This document shows, piece by piece, positions 47,041 through 57,775 of a stretch of 64,000 nucleotides of DNA (position 1 is the first letter of the stretch; every line of letters begins with the position of its first letter). Below the pieces are notes generated by a model. The model was not told where the DNA came from. It searched no databases and worked only from the letters and a program-made list of their open reading frames with translations. The DNA comes from Ptychodera flava (Eukaryota > Hemichordata > Enteropneusta > Ptychoderidae). Both the position numbers and the translations under genes were made by a program. Where the stretch lies: positions 3,942,501 to 4,006,500 of the forward strand of contig NW_027248277.1 of assembly GCF_041260155.1 (NCBI RefSeq). The letters run 5' to 3'.

Positions 47041-48330
47041 TGGCGACTGGACGGGAAGAAGCACCCAAGTTACAGAACGAGGGCAAAACTGCAGCCGCAT
47101 CAGGAGACCCAGGGCCCACCTCACGAGCATCGTCACAAACGTTCAGGGACGCTCACAGAAGACAAACTGTGAAACTATACTTGGGATGGCAGACTCTGCG
47201 ATTCGTGACGTCGAATCTAGCATCTCTGAGGAAACGAAAAAGGACAAACTGTTGGATTTACAAGGAATTATCAACAGTCTACACATGAAGGTTGACTACT
47301 TGCAACGATTGGATGAAAACATACTTACATCGCGCAAGACAAGACGAACTCACAAACCTCATCATAGAGGCAGACGACTACCTGCACGATACTCGCGTAC
47401 AAATTTTGAAAAGGGAAAATACTCTGAAACGGTTATCTACTTCTGAGTCTTCGTCCGCTACCCTAGTGACCCAGCGAGGAAAAACAACTCAGCTACCAAA
47501 GCTACAACTACCTACTTTCGAAGGTGACGTACTAAAATGGATAACATTTCACGATTCGTTCAAGTCAGCAGTCGGCAACGATCCAAACTTGACTGGAGTA
47601 CAAAAGTTCCAGTATCTCAAAGCACAGCTACGCGAAGAAGCGTTGAAGTCGATCGAAGGACTCTCAATGACAGACGCAAACTACGAAACGCACTTGATAT
47701 TCTGATTAAATGGTATGGGCAAAATCATAAGATTATCTACGCACACATGTCAGCTCTTTGGGACTTACAGGCACCGAGTAGAGAAATTTCCAGTATGCGA
47801 AATTTCTACGATACATTGGAGACGCACGTGCGCGGTCTCAAGGCTCTTGGTAAGAGCGAAGATTCATACGGGGACTTGCTTGTTCCGATCATCATGCGGA
47901 AACTACCGGCGAAACACGTACACAAATTTCGCGCGACCACGAGGATGAGTGGAATTTGTCGGACTTACGAAACGCTATACTCAAGGAAGTCGAAGCATTG
48001 GAAGACGGCTCACAGTCTGATTTATTCATGGGTTCGGAAACCTACAAATCTCGTGACATTGCATCGACTGCAGCTTTTCATGCTCAAGGGAAAAAACCCC
48101 GCGAAAAACCGAAATGTGCGCTCTGCAATGGAAGTCATTATCCCAACAACTGTGACGTCATAACAGACATTGATAAGCGCAAGCAAATTGTTACACAGAA
48201 GAGATTGTGCTTTAATTGCCTCGGCAACCATGTAGTCAAAGTTTGCAAATCCAAGTCGCGCTGTAGAAAGTGTGGTAAGAAGCATCATACGTCGATATGC
48301 CACACACCCGTTGAAACGAAATCGACTGAT
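47041..48330 (+). CDS. Element C gag region
   Basis: Gag-like region beginning soon after the primer-binding site, in overlapping frames. The DUF1759-type segment is recognisable by 'LPKLQLPTFEGDVLKWITFHDSF' and 'QKFQYLKAQL' (about 47480-47640). Three zinc knuckles follow near 48110-48310: CALCNGSHYPNNC, CFNCLGNHVVKVC and CRKCGKKHHTSIC. It is the structural, nucleic-acid-binding part of the element. Confidence 0.8.
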
Positions 48331-51003
48331 CGTGTACAATTTGCAGGAACTGGCACTGACTATCAGTTTGGTTCAGTGATGTTGAAAACAGCTGTCACTG
48401 ACGTACGGCATCCATCAAAACCACACGAAGAGACTAAAGCGACAATTTTGTTTGATGAAGGGGCAACACGCTCATTTGTCACCCAAGATCTTGCGGACAA
48501 AATCGGCGCAGTTACAACTTCTAAAGAGACAATAAATTTAGCTGTATTCGGCGACAAATCACCTCGGTCGAGAACTTTCAAAGTTACTGAAATAAGCGTC
48601 ATCGCGGAAAACGGGGAAACCATTCCAATGAAAGCTTTGGTCGTACCAAAGATGGCTGCACCGCTACAGAATCAGCTGTCAAGGAAACTCGGCGAGTTAA
48701 CTCATTTACGCGGACTGAAACTCGCTCACCCGCTTTCTGACTGCCCATCATTCATCGTAGACATACTCATCGGGGCAGATTTCTACTGGGATTTTGTTGG
48801 CGACAAGATAATACGAGGTCCACCCACAGCGGTATCATCAAAGTTAGGCTATCTGCTCTCAGGTCCAGTACCCGGACGCGTGCATGGTCGCAGATCAGAT
48901 TCTACATTTCTACTTTTGGATTCATCGGATGAACAACAATCGTTGCAACGTTTCTGGACATTAGAAACACTCGGTATTACGGACGATCCACAAAGCGTCA
49001 AAAATGAACTGACATTCGAAACTTATCGGGACAGTTGTATCACCAGAGAAGGTGATCGATACTCTGCGAAGTTGCCATGGAAACAGGACCATGCTCCTCT
49101 CCCAACCAATTACGAGATTGCCGCCAAACGCACTCGTAATATGATTCGCCGCTTAGAACCGGACATTCGGGACACTTACAATCGGATCATCAACGAACAA
49201 GAGAAGCGAGGCTTCATAGAACGGGTACCGATCGACGACGTCACTGTCGGACATTACATTCCGCATCACGCTGTAAAGAAGGATTCCCTGACAACACCCA
49301 TACGCGTAGTCTACGATTGTAGTTGTCAGGCTGACCGCCAATCACCGAGCTTGAATCAGTGTATGGAGGCGGGACCACATATGCTAAATGATCTCGTCAG
49401 CATCTTGCTTCGTTTTCGATTGAACAGAACGGCCATAAGTAGCGACATAGAAAAGGCATTTCTGCACGTGGGACTTGATGCCGCTGACAGACAGTATACA
49501 AAGTTTTTATGGCTGTCTGATCCCGCAGACCCAGAAAGCGATCTCATTACGTATCAGTTCAAGTCAGTCTTATTTGGTGCTACCTGTTCACCGTTCATTC
49601 TGAATGCTGTCATCAGAACTCATTTGGACACATTCGATTCGGACACTGCAAACGCCATCAAGGAAGATATTTACGTCGATAATGTTTTGAGCAGTATCAA
49701 CGGTGATGCGACTAGTTATCTCATCGAAGTGAACGATATAATGGAACAAGGCGGTTTCAACTTACGTGCGATATCAACGAACGATGCGACACTACGGACA
49801 ATCGCTCAACGCAAAGGAACGTTCCATCCAGAAATGACCACAAACCTTGTCGGCATGAAATGGAATACGGTTACTGACGAAATTGGCTATAAGGACAAGG
49901 ATACAAAGCTTACAGATCAGAGTGACTGTGATACTTCAGAGCTACACACAAAACGCGAGGTCGTCAAACGCGTCGCTTCATTGTACGACCCACTAGGATA
50001 CGTATCACCTGTCCACATCAGAGCGAAGATGCTTATCCAAGAAATCTGGAAATCAAATCTAGACTGGGATGAGTCTCTCCCTCAAGAAATCGTTACTAAT
50101 TGGCGAGAAATTAGAAACGACCTTGATCGTGTGACTGACACTGTATTGGCGAGACGATATTTTCCAGATTGCAGTTCGGACAATAACGACTACGAACTCC
50201 ACTGTTTCGCAGATGCCAGTATGAAAGGATATGGTTGCGCTACATATCTGGTCCATGATTCGAAATCATCACTCGTAATGGCGAAAAACAGGGTTGCTCC
50301 AATCAAAGAAATTACTCTGCCCAAACTGGAATTGATGGCAGCTGTAATCGGAGCAAGACTGACCAAGTTTGTACACACTGCACTGGCTAGCAGAATCAAC
50401 ATAACTAAATCTGTTCTATGGCTAGACAGTCAAATCGTGCTACACTGGCTTAGAAGTGACAAAACACTACCACGCTTCATCAGAAACCGAGTGAACGAAA
50501 TTCGCACAGCAATACCGAATGCTACTTTCAAATACTGCCCGACGCGGGACAACCCAGCCGACGTCCTCACCCGGGGTATTAACTCAAAGCAACTAAAGGA
50601 ATCACAGCTATGGTGGAACGGACCGTACTGGTTGAAAACCGGTGACTGGCCAGTATCAAGGCTAATCACAGACGCGAACGAACAGGAAACCGCTATGGTA
50701 GTAAAGGCAAACCCTACTACAAACCACGCGAACGCAGACAAAACGCACACGGGAATTACCAAGATTATTGATGTTAATTGTTACAGTTCTCTAACTCGAC
50801 TGCGTAGGATAACAGCATTAGTTCTACGTTTTGTCGGAAATCTGCGGAATCCTAACAATCGGGTAACCGGTGAAATAACCGCTAGAGAGATCAAAGCCGC
50901 AGAGAAACTTGGATCATCGGCGTCCAATCAGAGTGCTACGCAGATGAACTCAGACTGCTCAAATCAAACGAGAGAAAACACGGACAACTCGTCAAACAGT
51001 TGA
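48331..51003 (+). CDS. Element C pol: protease, reverse transcriptase, RNase H/Pao
   Basis: Long open region; the open frame itself starts at 47956 and includes the zinc knuckles. Protease/DUF1758: 'ATILFDEGATRSFVT' and 'VDILIGADFYWDFV' (48440-48810). RT: 'GHYIPHHAVKK', 'RVVYDCSCQ', 'LLRFRLNRTAISSDIEKAFLHV' and 'LFGATCSPFILNAV' (49250-49620). Pao/RNase H: 'SLYDPLGYVSPVHIRAKM', 'CFADASMKGYGCATYL', 'LWLDSQIVLHWL' and 'NPADVLTRG' (49980-50580). Domain order is that of BEL/Pao. These are the replication enzymes of the element. Confidence 0.93.
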   Translation, partial: RVQFAGTGTDYQFGSVMLKTAVTDVRHPSKPHEETKATILFDEGATRSFVTQDLADKIGAVTTSKETINLAVFGDKSPRSRTFKVTEISVIAENGETIPMKALVVPKMAAPLQNQLSRKLGELTHLRGLKLAHPLSDCPSFIVDILIGADFYWDFVGDKIIRGPPTAVSSKLGYLLSGPVPGRVHGRRSDSTFLLLDSSDEQQSLQRFWTLETLGITDDPQSVKNELTFETYRDSCITREGDRYSAKLPWKQDHAPLPTNYEIAAKRTRNMIRRLEPDIRDTYNRIINEQEKRGFIERVPIDDVTVGHYIPHHAVKKDSLTTPIRVVYDCSCQADRQSPSLNQCMEAGPHMLNDLVSILLRFRLNRTAISSDIEKAFLHVGLDAADRQYTKFLWLSDPADPESDLITYQFKSVLFGATCSPFILNAVIRTHLDTFDSDTANAIKEDIYVDNVLSSINGDATSYLIEVNDIMEQGGFNLRAISTNDATLRTIAQRKGTFHPEMTTNLVGMKWNTVTDEIGYKDKDTKLTDQSDCDTSELHTKREVVKRVASLYDPLGYVSPVHIRAKMLIQEIWKSNLDWDESLPQEIVTNWREIRNDLDRVTDTVLARRYFPDCSSDNNDYELHCFADASMKGYGCATYLVHDSKSSLVMAKNRVAPIKEITLPKLELMAAVIGARLTKFVHTALASRINITKSVLWLDSQIVLHWLRSDKTLPRFIRNRVNEIRTAIPNATFKYCPTRDNPADVLTRGINSKQLKESQLWWNGPYWLKTGDWPVSRLITDANEQETAMVVKANPTTNHANADKTHTGITKIIDVNCYSSLTRLRRITALVLRFVGNLRNPNNRVTGEITAREIKAAEKLGSSASNQSATQMNSDCSNQTRENTDNSSNS

Positions 51004-52321
51004 AACTCTTTCTAGACGAAGATCACATTGTCCGCTGTGGAGGTCGTCTTCACAACTCGCCGCTGACGGAAACAGCAAAATTTCCAGCATTGATACCGAA
51101 GTACCATCACTTCACGCGCCTCATCGTGTTGTATCATCATCGTGTTCCAAGCACATCGGCTTACAAGGAACAGTCACAACACTACGCCAATACTATTGGA
51201 TACCAAGTATTCGCATTGTTGTGAAATCAGTCACACGTCATTGTGTCACTTGCAAATTCGTAATCGGACAATCATATCAGGCACCTATAAGGCCACCACT
51301 ACCCAAGATGAGAGTTACCGATCACCCAGCATTTACCGTAACAGGTGTCGATTTTACAGGGGAACTCTACGTTAAATCGGAAATCAGCAAGGAAACCAAA
51401 CGCTATGTTTGTTTATTCACCTGCGCTACGACACGTGGTGTACACTTAGAATTAGTGGAAAACATGAGTACTGGTGCATTTCTACGAGCATTTCGTCGCT
51501 TCGCTGCCCGACGCTCATTACCACATCGCATGTTGAGTGACAACGCATCAACATATCATGCAGCAGCGAAGGAAATTCACGAAATCATGAACTCTCCATC
51601 TGTAAGGGGATTTCTCGCGAACCACCTCGTCCAATGGGACTTCATACCGAAGCGAGCCCCCTGGTTCGGGGGGTTCTGGGAACGGTTGATTGGCATTACA
51701 AAATTATGCCTGAAGAAAGTACTGCGACGAGCTTTCATATACGAAGATGAGCTGAGAACACTACTCACAGAGATCGAAGCAGTAATTAACGATCGGCCAC
51801 TGACTACTGTACGGCGACTGCAACGAACCCCTACCTCTAACTCCGTCGCAACTCATCGTCGGTCGAACAATTACCACTTTACCGTACGACGACATCAACG
51901 TCGACGAACTACGCGATCCAAACTACATGTCGCAAACCGTCTTGGAGAAGAGATCTCATCGTCTTTCAGACTTTTAGAGCAATTTCACGCTCGTTGGAGC
52001 AACGAATACTTGACTGCACTGAAGGAAAGAGACTTTAATTGCGTGAGGGGCTCCACTACGAATGAAATTAAAGTCGGAGACGTCGTACTCATACACGACA
52101 GTCAGAAGAAACGTGCGCAATGGAAACTAGCCATTGTACAGAAACTGAACGCTGGCAACGACGGGTTAGTTCGCTCAGCTGAAATTAAAACGGCAAATGG
52201 ACCTAGCAACCGACCTATCACCAAATTACATCCCCTTGAAATAAACACTGGCGATGTCAACGGAACCAGCCCATCAACAGATGATTGCGCTACAACTAAT
52301 CACATCCGACGCTCATCCTGA
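51000..52321 (+). CDS. Element C integrase region
   Basis: Integrase region following pol. The zinc-binding part (51000-51280) includes 'DEDHIVRCGGRLHNSPL' and 'RHCVTCKF'. The rve core has 'VTGVDFTGELYV', 'LFTCATTRGVHLELV', 'SDNASTYHAAAKEI' and 'APWFGGFWERLIGI' (51330-51700). The C-terminal DUF5641-like part has 'HARWSNEYLTALKER' and 'VGDVVLIHDS' (to about 52250). Confidence 0.9.
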
Positions 52322-52532
52322 GACGAATCAAGGAGTGGAATAGAGTAATTGCCACGGATGAACAATGACAATTAACGTCGTATTGAGTTTCATGTGTTAA
52401 CTTTATTAGAACTTTGACGGACAGTTCTCGTGCAAAGAAATAGTTATGCTTGCAACTTTTCATGTTTCAATAGTTCATTGAATTTCATATTTGTTGAGTT
52501 AAGTAAACTGATATTTCGCGGGCCGGAGTAAA

Positions 52533-52784
52533 TGTCGGGAACGAACTCTGAGCACAGTAAAAGTATCAAACTATCTGTCAATCATTACGTTAGTATTCAC
52601 CTCCGGTCACGTGACTAAGAGTTATTAGGCTTTAGAACTTTCTAGTGTTCATGGCGTGCAGACGTGCGTTGTCTTGCAGCGCCTCGTTGTACTTGCACTG
52701 AAACCAGTCAATAAAGCTCACGTTCAAGTTCAACCAGGTTTACGTCTTCCCTCTCTATCCATCTCACGAACCTAATCACCCACA
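52533..52784 (+). repeat. Element C 3' LTR
   Basis: 252-bp copy of 46738-46989; a purine-rich GGGCCGGAGTAA precedes it. Confidence 0.95.
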
Positions 52785-53309
52785 CACCGCTCAGGTGACT
52801 TTAGAGACGGGCAACACTGAGCCTCGTCAATCGCTTACAAGTACGCCAGAAAAGGAATGGTCTGCGAGTAGCCATGTCGGAAAAGCTGGAAAAACGGCGA
52901 TAGCTTGGTGATTTTCGAGCGGATTTCTGGTAGTGGTAGGCTCCTAATAACCATGTTGTCGATGAGTGTTGGCAATTTGGGTGGAAAATATGGACCCAAG
53001 CTAGCCTAACAGTATAAACGAAGTTTTATAGCCCGTGCGCCGCTTCTTTCGGGAATTTTGTGCACTAACACTGCATAAGGCACGATTGAAAATCGATGAA
53101 TTCCTTAGACTAGTAGCGACCATGGAGCTAGAAACTAGCTCTATGTAGCGACCAACTCTCTTTTACTATGCAAAAAAAGTAACCGGCGACATTAACTCTT
53201 TGACGCCGTACAGTCATTCTAGTCATGAGCTTGGTTGCTACCGTACACCAGAAAATAACCGACTTTGACGTCAAAGGCCTGTTGCTGGTACGTACTTTGA
53301 GACAGAAAA
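52785..53309. other. Interval right of element C, nothing recognised
   Basis: Starts with the CACC target duplication. No gene or clear repeat beyond short local echoes (CAGAAAATAAC). Confidence 0.35.
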
Positions 53310-53402
53310 TAACGATATGTTACCGGTAGACATGGAGTTAATAGCGAGTGCAGAGAAATGAAGGTGACTGGTTTAAAAAATTCACAGTGCTGGCCAAAAT
53401 TC
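53310..53402 (+). repeat. ~95-bp direct repeat right of element C
   Basis: Direct copy of 46575-46672. Confidence 0.75.
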
Positions 53403-53829
53403 TCCAGTGTGTGCTCCTGCTAATGTGTCACCATTGTGCCTTGAATCACGACGCGGTTTGTAAATTATACTTGGTATATACACTCCCAGAAAACGACGAC
53501 GTGAAACATACATCTATATAATTTTGTTGAAAAACTCATGAAACGGCAACTCCGGCGATCTTTTTCTGCTTGGTCGGTCGATACTTTCTGGGTGGCATTT
53601 GTTACATGGAGCAGGACCATGTCTGCTTAGTTATGTTAGAATTTGGCGCTTGGCAACGAAAATGCGCGTTTCCAGTGTTCCTTTCGATCTAACTTCCCGT
53701 TTATTTTTGAATAATGAGCAGTGTTTGTTTGCGCATATCATGAATATATAAGCGTCCACTAGGTTTACGGACGTCCTCGGGACATGTTTCCCAAGATCTT
53801 CATACCTTCTCCTTTTTCATTAACATCAC
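53403..53829. other. Non-coding, nothing recognised
   Basis: No supported feature apart from short patches of inverted similarity to 45980-46010. Confidence 0.35.
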
Positions 53830-54105
53830 TATCATTCCGATGTTGACCAACCTCTGATAAGTCCACGGATTAGCATAATTAGTTGTGTTGACTAATCAAT
53901 TACAGCATGTGTGTATGAGAGATATACGTCCTTGTAATGGGGTGTAAAATGAATAAAGAGTCAAGAGGCTATAGGCATGGAGGTCTCTTCCTACCTCCAT
54001 GCTATAGGTTAGGCTATATAGTCATTTATTTTATTTACTACGATCAGTCAGAGCATGAAGAAAAGGAGAGGGGCTGACAGTGACAGAGAAAACTGAGAAA
54101 AACTC
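53830..54105 (-). repeat. Inner inverted repeat, right arm
   Basis: Reverse complement of about 45540-45775 with one extra segment near 53965-54030. Confidence 0.85.
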
Positions 54106-54823
54106 AATAATAAGCTTATCAATATGTATGGCCGCCTATGGTATTACGCAAAGAATTGTTTGGTTTATAAAAGTGATGACCTTTGAATAAAAAAAACGAG
54201 AATATTTGATCCATTTTGACTTTCCCCATTGATCCGGCTCAAAAGTCAAGTAGTAAACCCAAAGATGACTCGTGGAATGATGGATGTTGATGTTTACTTC
54301 AGGAAGCGTTTTTGAAATGTTACGAAATTCTATCGGGGAAATTTGTAGTTTATACTGAATGCTATATTTTTACGACCATGGTTTATTGTACAAAGGCAAA
54401 GGAAGCCATTACAAAACAGGATAGCAACCTTAATTTCGTTTTAATTCAATTAAATTTCCGTTACCGTTTGCGCGACATCTCCATCATAAGATCATCATTG
54501 GTCTGTACGTGGTCTGTACACGGTCCTGCCGGCGAGACCGTTGTTTGTATACACCATGCTACCTCCATGGTATACACGGAGGTAGAAAGAAAGAGGGACC
54601 TCTATGGTCTGTACAATGACCGACGTAGAGAAAGGAGGTATAGCTACACTTGCCTAAGTCTCACGCATCTGTGGCATTTAGATATCAAACAGAGTAGTAG
54701 AATTACAGGAATTGACTTCAGCAGACTGTCGCGTTAGTTGTGAGGTGGTCGAGAGATAGGAGCAACACTTACTTACTTACATTAGATCGTGGCGTGGCGA
54801 TAGGAAACGACCAGGGCCAGTCA
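54106..54823. other. Non-coding, nothing recognised
   Basis: A 141-codon open stretch (54312-54737) has no recognisable domain and is judged to be chance. Small local inverted repeats (CCTCCATG / CATGGAGG) lie near 53975-54000 and 54560. Confidence 0.35.
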
Positions 54824-54932
54824 ACAGTTACGAGTGTAGTGATACATAGCGGCCGCCGCGTAGTATGCATAGAATAAATAATTCTATGCATACTACGCAG
54901 CGGCCGCTATGTATCACCACACTCGTAACTGT
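54824..54932. repeat. Long near-perfect hairpin, 52-bp arms and 5-nt loop
   Basis: Arm 54824-54875 pairs with arm 54881-54932 with two mismatches; the loop is AAATA. Each arm holds GCGGCCGC and ATGCATA. It is a very strong cruciform/hairpin candidate. It could be a recent palindromic duplication, a transposon hairpin, or a chimeric-read artefact. Confidence 0.95.
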
Positions 54933-55159
54933 GGGCCAGTCCATAATCTTGGAGGTAACGTATCACACCTGTACGCTTCATAATCAGTTGATTTTCTCTC
55001 ACAATGATAAGGAAAGTACTTCATTTGGCCTCAATTTTATTAGACATCAGGGGACAAAATATGTCTTCCTGACTCCAATATGTCCGTAGCTATTACTTTA
55101 CACGAAAATTCAAAGCGGACACCGTCGCTGCTGAACTACATGTACTTTACTCCCATCCT
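54933..55159. other. Non-coding, nothing recognised
   Basis: Short stretch between the hairpin and the outer inverted repeat arm. Confidence 0.35.
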
Positions 55160-55385
55160 CTTACCACGGACCCTGAGAGTTTCAGCCCTTTCCGTCTACT
55201 ACTTATGAGCCGCTAACAAGTTATTTGGTCAGGGCGATAAGCCCTCGCGTCAGTGATCGGCAGAACAAATTAATGAAGGGGATTAGGGAGGGCAATTAAC
55301 AGATGTAGACTGTTTTCTTTGAAATACTATACAGGGATAGCAAGCGTAAAGTAATAGGCACACACTAGACACAGGTAAGGCTTGT
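55160..55385 (-). repeat. Outer inverted repeat, right arm (~220 bp)
   Basis: Reverse complement of 43890-44110. Confidence 0.85.
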
Positions 55386-55825
55386 ATAATGAAAAAATAG
55401 TTTAAAATAGTTTAATACAAGACATTTATTGATCATATTCATAACTTCTACACTAATAATTCTTGCCAGGCCCTGTGGTCATACTTTAAATCCAAAGTTT
55501 TCTTTCATACTTCACGTTGTAAGATCTAGATGTAATCTGAGAAATAAGCCCATTTATTCTTGTCCTAAGAAAAGAGATAATGTTATTTTTGTTCTTCAGG
55601 CCTGTAAAGTCAATTTCTTTATTTTAAAACAAATTTTTTGAGATGATATTTTTTTCATGATAAATGCAAAACTGGCAATTATCAATTACAACTGACAAAA
55701 TCTTCAATAGTCTAAGAGGGTCACAAAATTTTTGACTTTTGACATTTATCTTTAAATCATGTATCATGTATCAATAAATTACTGAAATAGACATTCTACA
55801 AAACAAATTCTGGTTCAATTTGCAG
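55386..55825. other. Intronic, nothing recognised
   Basis: AT-rich stretch leading to the acceptor of the repeat exon. Confidence 0.4.
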
Positions 55826-57524
55826 GTAAAACAAAAGTTAAAGAGAAAAGGAAGATATGTCAAATGACAGAATCTGTAATGGTACATACAAAGGTTTAAA
55901 CACCACAGAAACTGAAGAAGTGCTATCAGTGAACAACAACAACACGAACATAACAGAGATCATAGGCGTACAACCTCGGATATCAGTCAAACAAGATATA
56001 GCATCTAAAGAAACCACAGCAGTGCAACTTGGGTTGTCAGTCAAAGATCATGTGGGGACCATGGACACCACAGCACAAGATGTAAGGACTATGGGAACTG
56101 CAGCAGTCCAACCTATGGCGTCACTCACAAAAGATGTGGGGATCATAGAAACCACAGCAGTACACCCTAGGATGTCAGTCAAAGGCTTAGAGACTAAAGA
56201 AACCACAACAGTGCAACCTGGAATGTCAGTCAAAGGCCTAGAGACTATAGAAAACCACAGCAGTGCAACCTGGTATATCAATCAAAGGCTTAGAGACTAT
56301 AGAAACCACAGCAGTGCAACCTGGGATGTCAGTCAAAGGCCTGGAGACTGTAGAAACCACAACAGTGCAACCTGGGATGTCAGTCAAAGGCCTAGAGACA
56401 ATAGAAACCTCAGCAGTACACCCTAGGATGTCAGTCAAAGGCTAGAGACTAAAGAAACCACAACAGTGCAACCTGGAATGTCAGTCAAAGGCCTAGAGAC
56501 TATAGAAACCACAGCAGTGCAACCTGGGATAACAATCAAAGGCTTAGAGACTATAGAAACCACAGCAGTGCAACCTGGGATGTCAGTCAAAGGCCTGGAG
56601 ACTGTAGAAACCACAACAGTGCAGCCTGGGATGTCAGTCAAAGCCTAGAGACTATAGAAACCTCAGCAGTGCAACCTGAGATGTCAGTCAAAGGCCTAGA
56701 GACTATAGAAACCACAGCAGTGCAACCTGCAATGTCAGTCAAAGGCCTGGAGACTGTAGAAACCACAGCAGTCATGCAACCTGGGATGTCAGTCAAAGGC
56801 CTGGAGACCATAGAAACCACAGCAGTGCAACCTGGGATGTCAGTCAAAAAGACGTAGAGACTATAGAAACCAAGGCAGTGCAACCTGAGATATCAGTCAA
56901 AGACCTAGAGACTATAGAAACCACAGCAATGCAACCTAGGATGTTCAATCAAAGGCCTAGATACGATAGAACTACAGCAGTGCAACCTAGGATGTCAGTC
57001 AAAGGCTCAGAGCCTATAGAAACCACAGTAGTGCAACCTGGGATGTCAGTCAAAGATCTAGAGACAATAGAAACCACAGCAGTGCAACCTGGGATGTCAG
57101 TCAAAGGCCTAGAGACTATAGAAATCATAGCTGAGCAACCTGGGATGTCAGTCACAAAGATGTTGGGACTATGAAAACCACAGCCGTGCAACCTGGGATG
57201 TCAGAGAAAGGTGCCCTGGAGACTGCAGCAGCCACAGCAGTGCAACCCGGGATGTTACTTGAGGAAGGCCTAGAGACTTCAGAAACCAAACAATTGCTAA
57301 ATGAAATGATGCAAGAAGGACAAACACATAACTCTGACAATATCACAATATTCCAGGTGACAAAGGATGAAAACAATGGCAGAAACGTTCACAGATTGGG
57401 AATGGCTGTTGGAAAGTCTGGAAAAAAGAGGGTGAAGCATTGAAACCTGAGAGAGGGCAATATGACAGTACTCATCCAGGAACACCATCATCATCACAAT
57501 CAATAGAGAACATATTGACCAATA
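55826..57524 (+). CDS. 17-residue-repeat exon of the GT4/TRADD-N-like gene, frame-disrupted
   Basis: An exon-like block bounded by an acceptor (TTCAATTTGCAG, ends 55825) and a donor (ACCAATA|GTATGT, 57525). It consists mostly of about two dozen tandem copies of a 51-bp unit encoding variants of ETTAVQPGMSVKGLETI, from about 55960 to 57260. A non-repetitive lead (GKTKVKEKRKICQMTESV) and a Ser/Pro-rich tail (PERGQYDSTHPGTPSSSQS) flank the array. The product would be a Thr/Glu/Val-rich, probably disordered linker. Both ends are phase 1, matching the GT4 exon donor and the 62605 acceptor, so the exon can be included or skipped in frame. The reading frame changes several times inside the array. 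Either it is decaying or array slippage is tolerated by skipping. Confidence 0.6.
55960..57260. repeat. 51-bp minisatellite, about two dozen copies
   Basis: Unit contains ATGTCAGTCAAAGGC and ACCACAGCAGTGCAACCTGG. Most copies are complete; several vary in length, which causes the frame changes. Confidence 0.95.
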
Positions 57525-57688
57525 GTATGTTTTTTTTCTTATGATTTTGCCAGTTTTATTTAACCATTTGACTGCTGTAATTTTTCCCACCAAAATTTTA
57601 ATCTAATATTTTACCAATTTTGTGAACTTTTCTATAAGTCTTTTAATAGTTTTGGACCAAATGGATATCACATTTTACTGGCTACAGT
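57525..57688. other. Intronic, nothing recognised
   Basis: Short AT-rich stretch after the repeat exon donor. Confidence 0.4.
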
Positions 57689-57775
57689 TTTTAGCTCCAC
57701 TGTCAGCGACACAGAGCTTATCAAATAGGCTGATTTTCCGTGGTGGTCCATTGTCGTAAACCACGCAACTCTTTA
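57689..57775 (+). mobile_element. Array element head H5 (hairpin only)
   Basis: After a T-run, AGCTC...TGTC / GACA...GAGCT forms a hairpin followed by TTATCAAATAGGCTGATTTTCCGTGGTGGTCC. This is close to the head at 59495, but no tandem array follows. Truncated member of the array-element family. Confidence 0.5.

Larger units (their letters stand above)
46738..52784 (+). mobile_element. BEL/Pao LTR retrotransposon C, very recent
   Basis: A 6.05-kb plus-strand BEL/Pao element with 252-bp LTRs (TGT...ACA) that differ at a single visible site, a primer-binding-site-like TGGTGCCGAGACCAGG starting at 46997, and CACC on both sides as a probable target duplication. The internal region carries gag with three zinc knuckles, protease, RT, RNase H/Pao and integrase. 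The coding parts lie in several frames and it may have a few breaks. It is a different, more compact lineage than B and is inserted near the centre of the 43.9-55.4 kb inverted repeat, within the intron interval of the GT4-like gene. Confidence 0.95.

Noticed and set aside
54312-54737. 141-codon open stretch
   Set aside because: Composition and lack of domain or splice context suggest chance.
43890-55385. A Polinton-type element bounded by the outer inverted repeats
   Set aside because: No DNA polymerase B, packaging ATPase, capsid or protease genes are seen inside; the only coding content is BEL/Pao element C.
55838-57376. Minus-strand open frames of repeated TDIPGCTAVVSIV-type peptides
   Set aside because: Antisense shadow of the 51-bp repeat; the plus-strand reading has splice sites and fits the gene.
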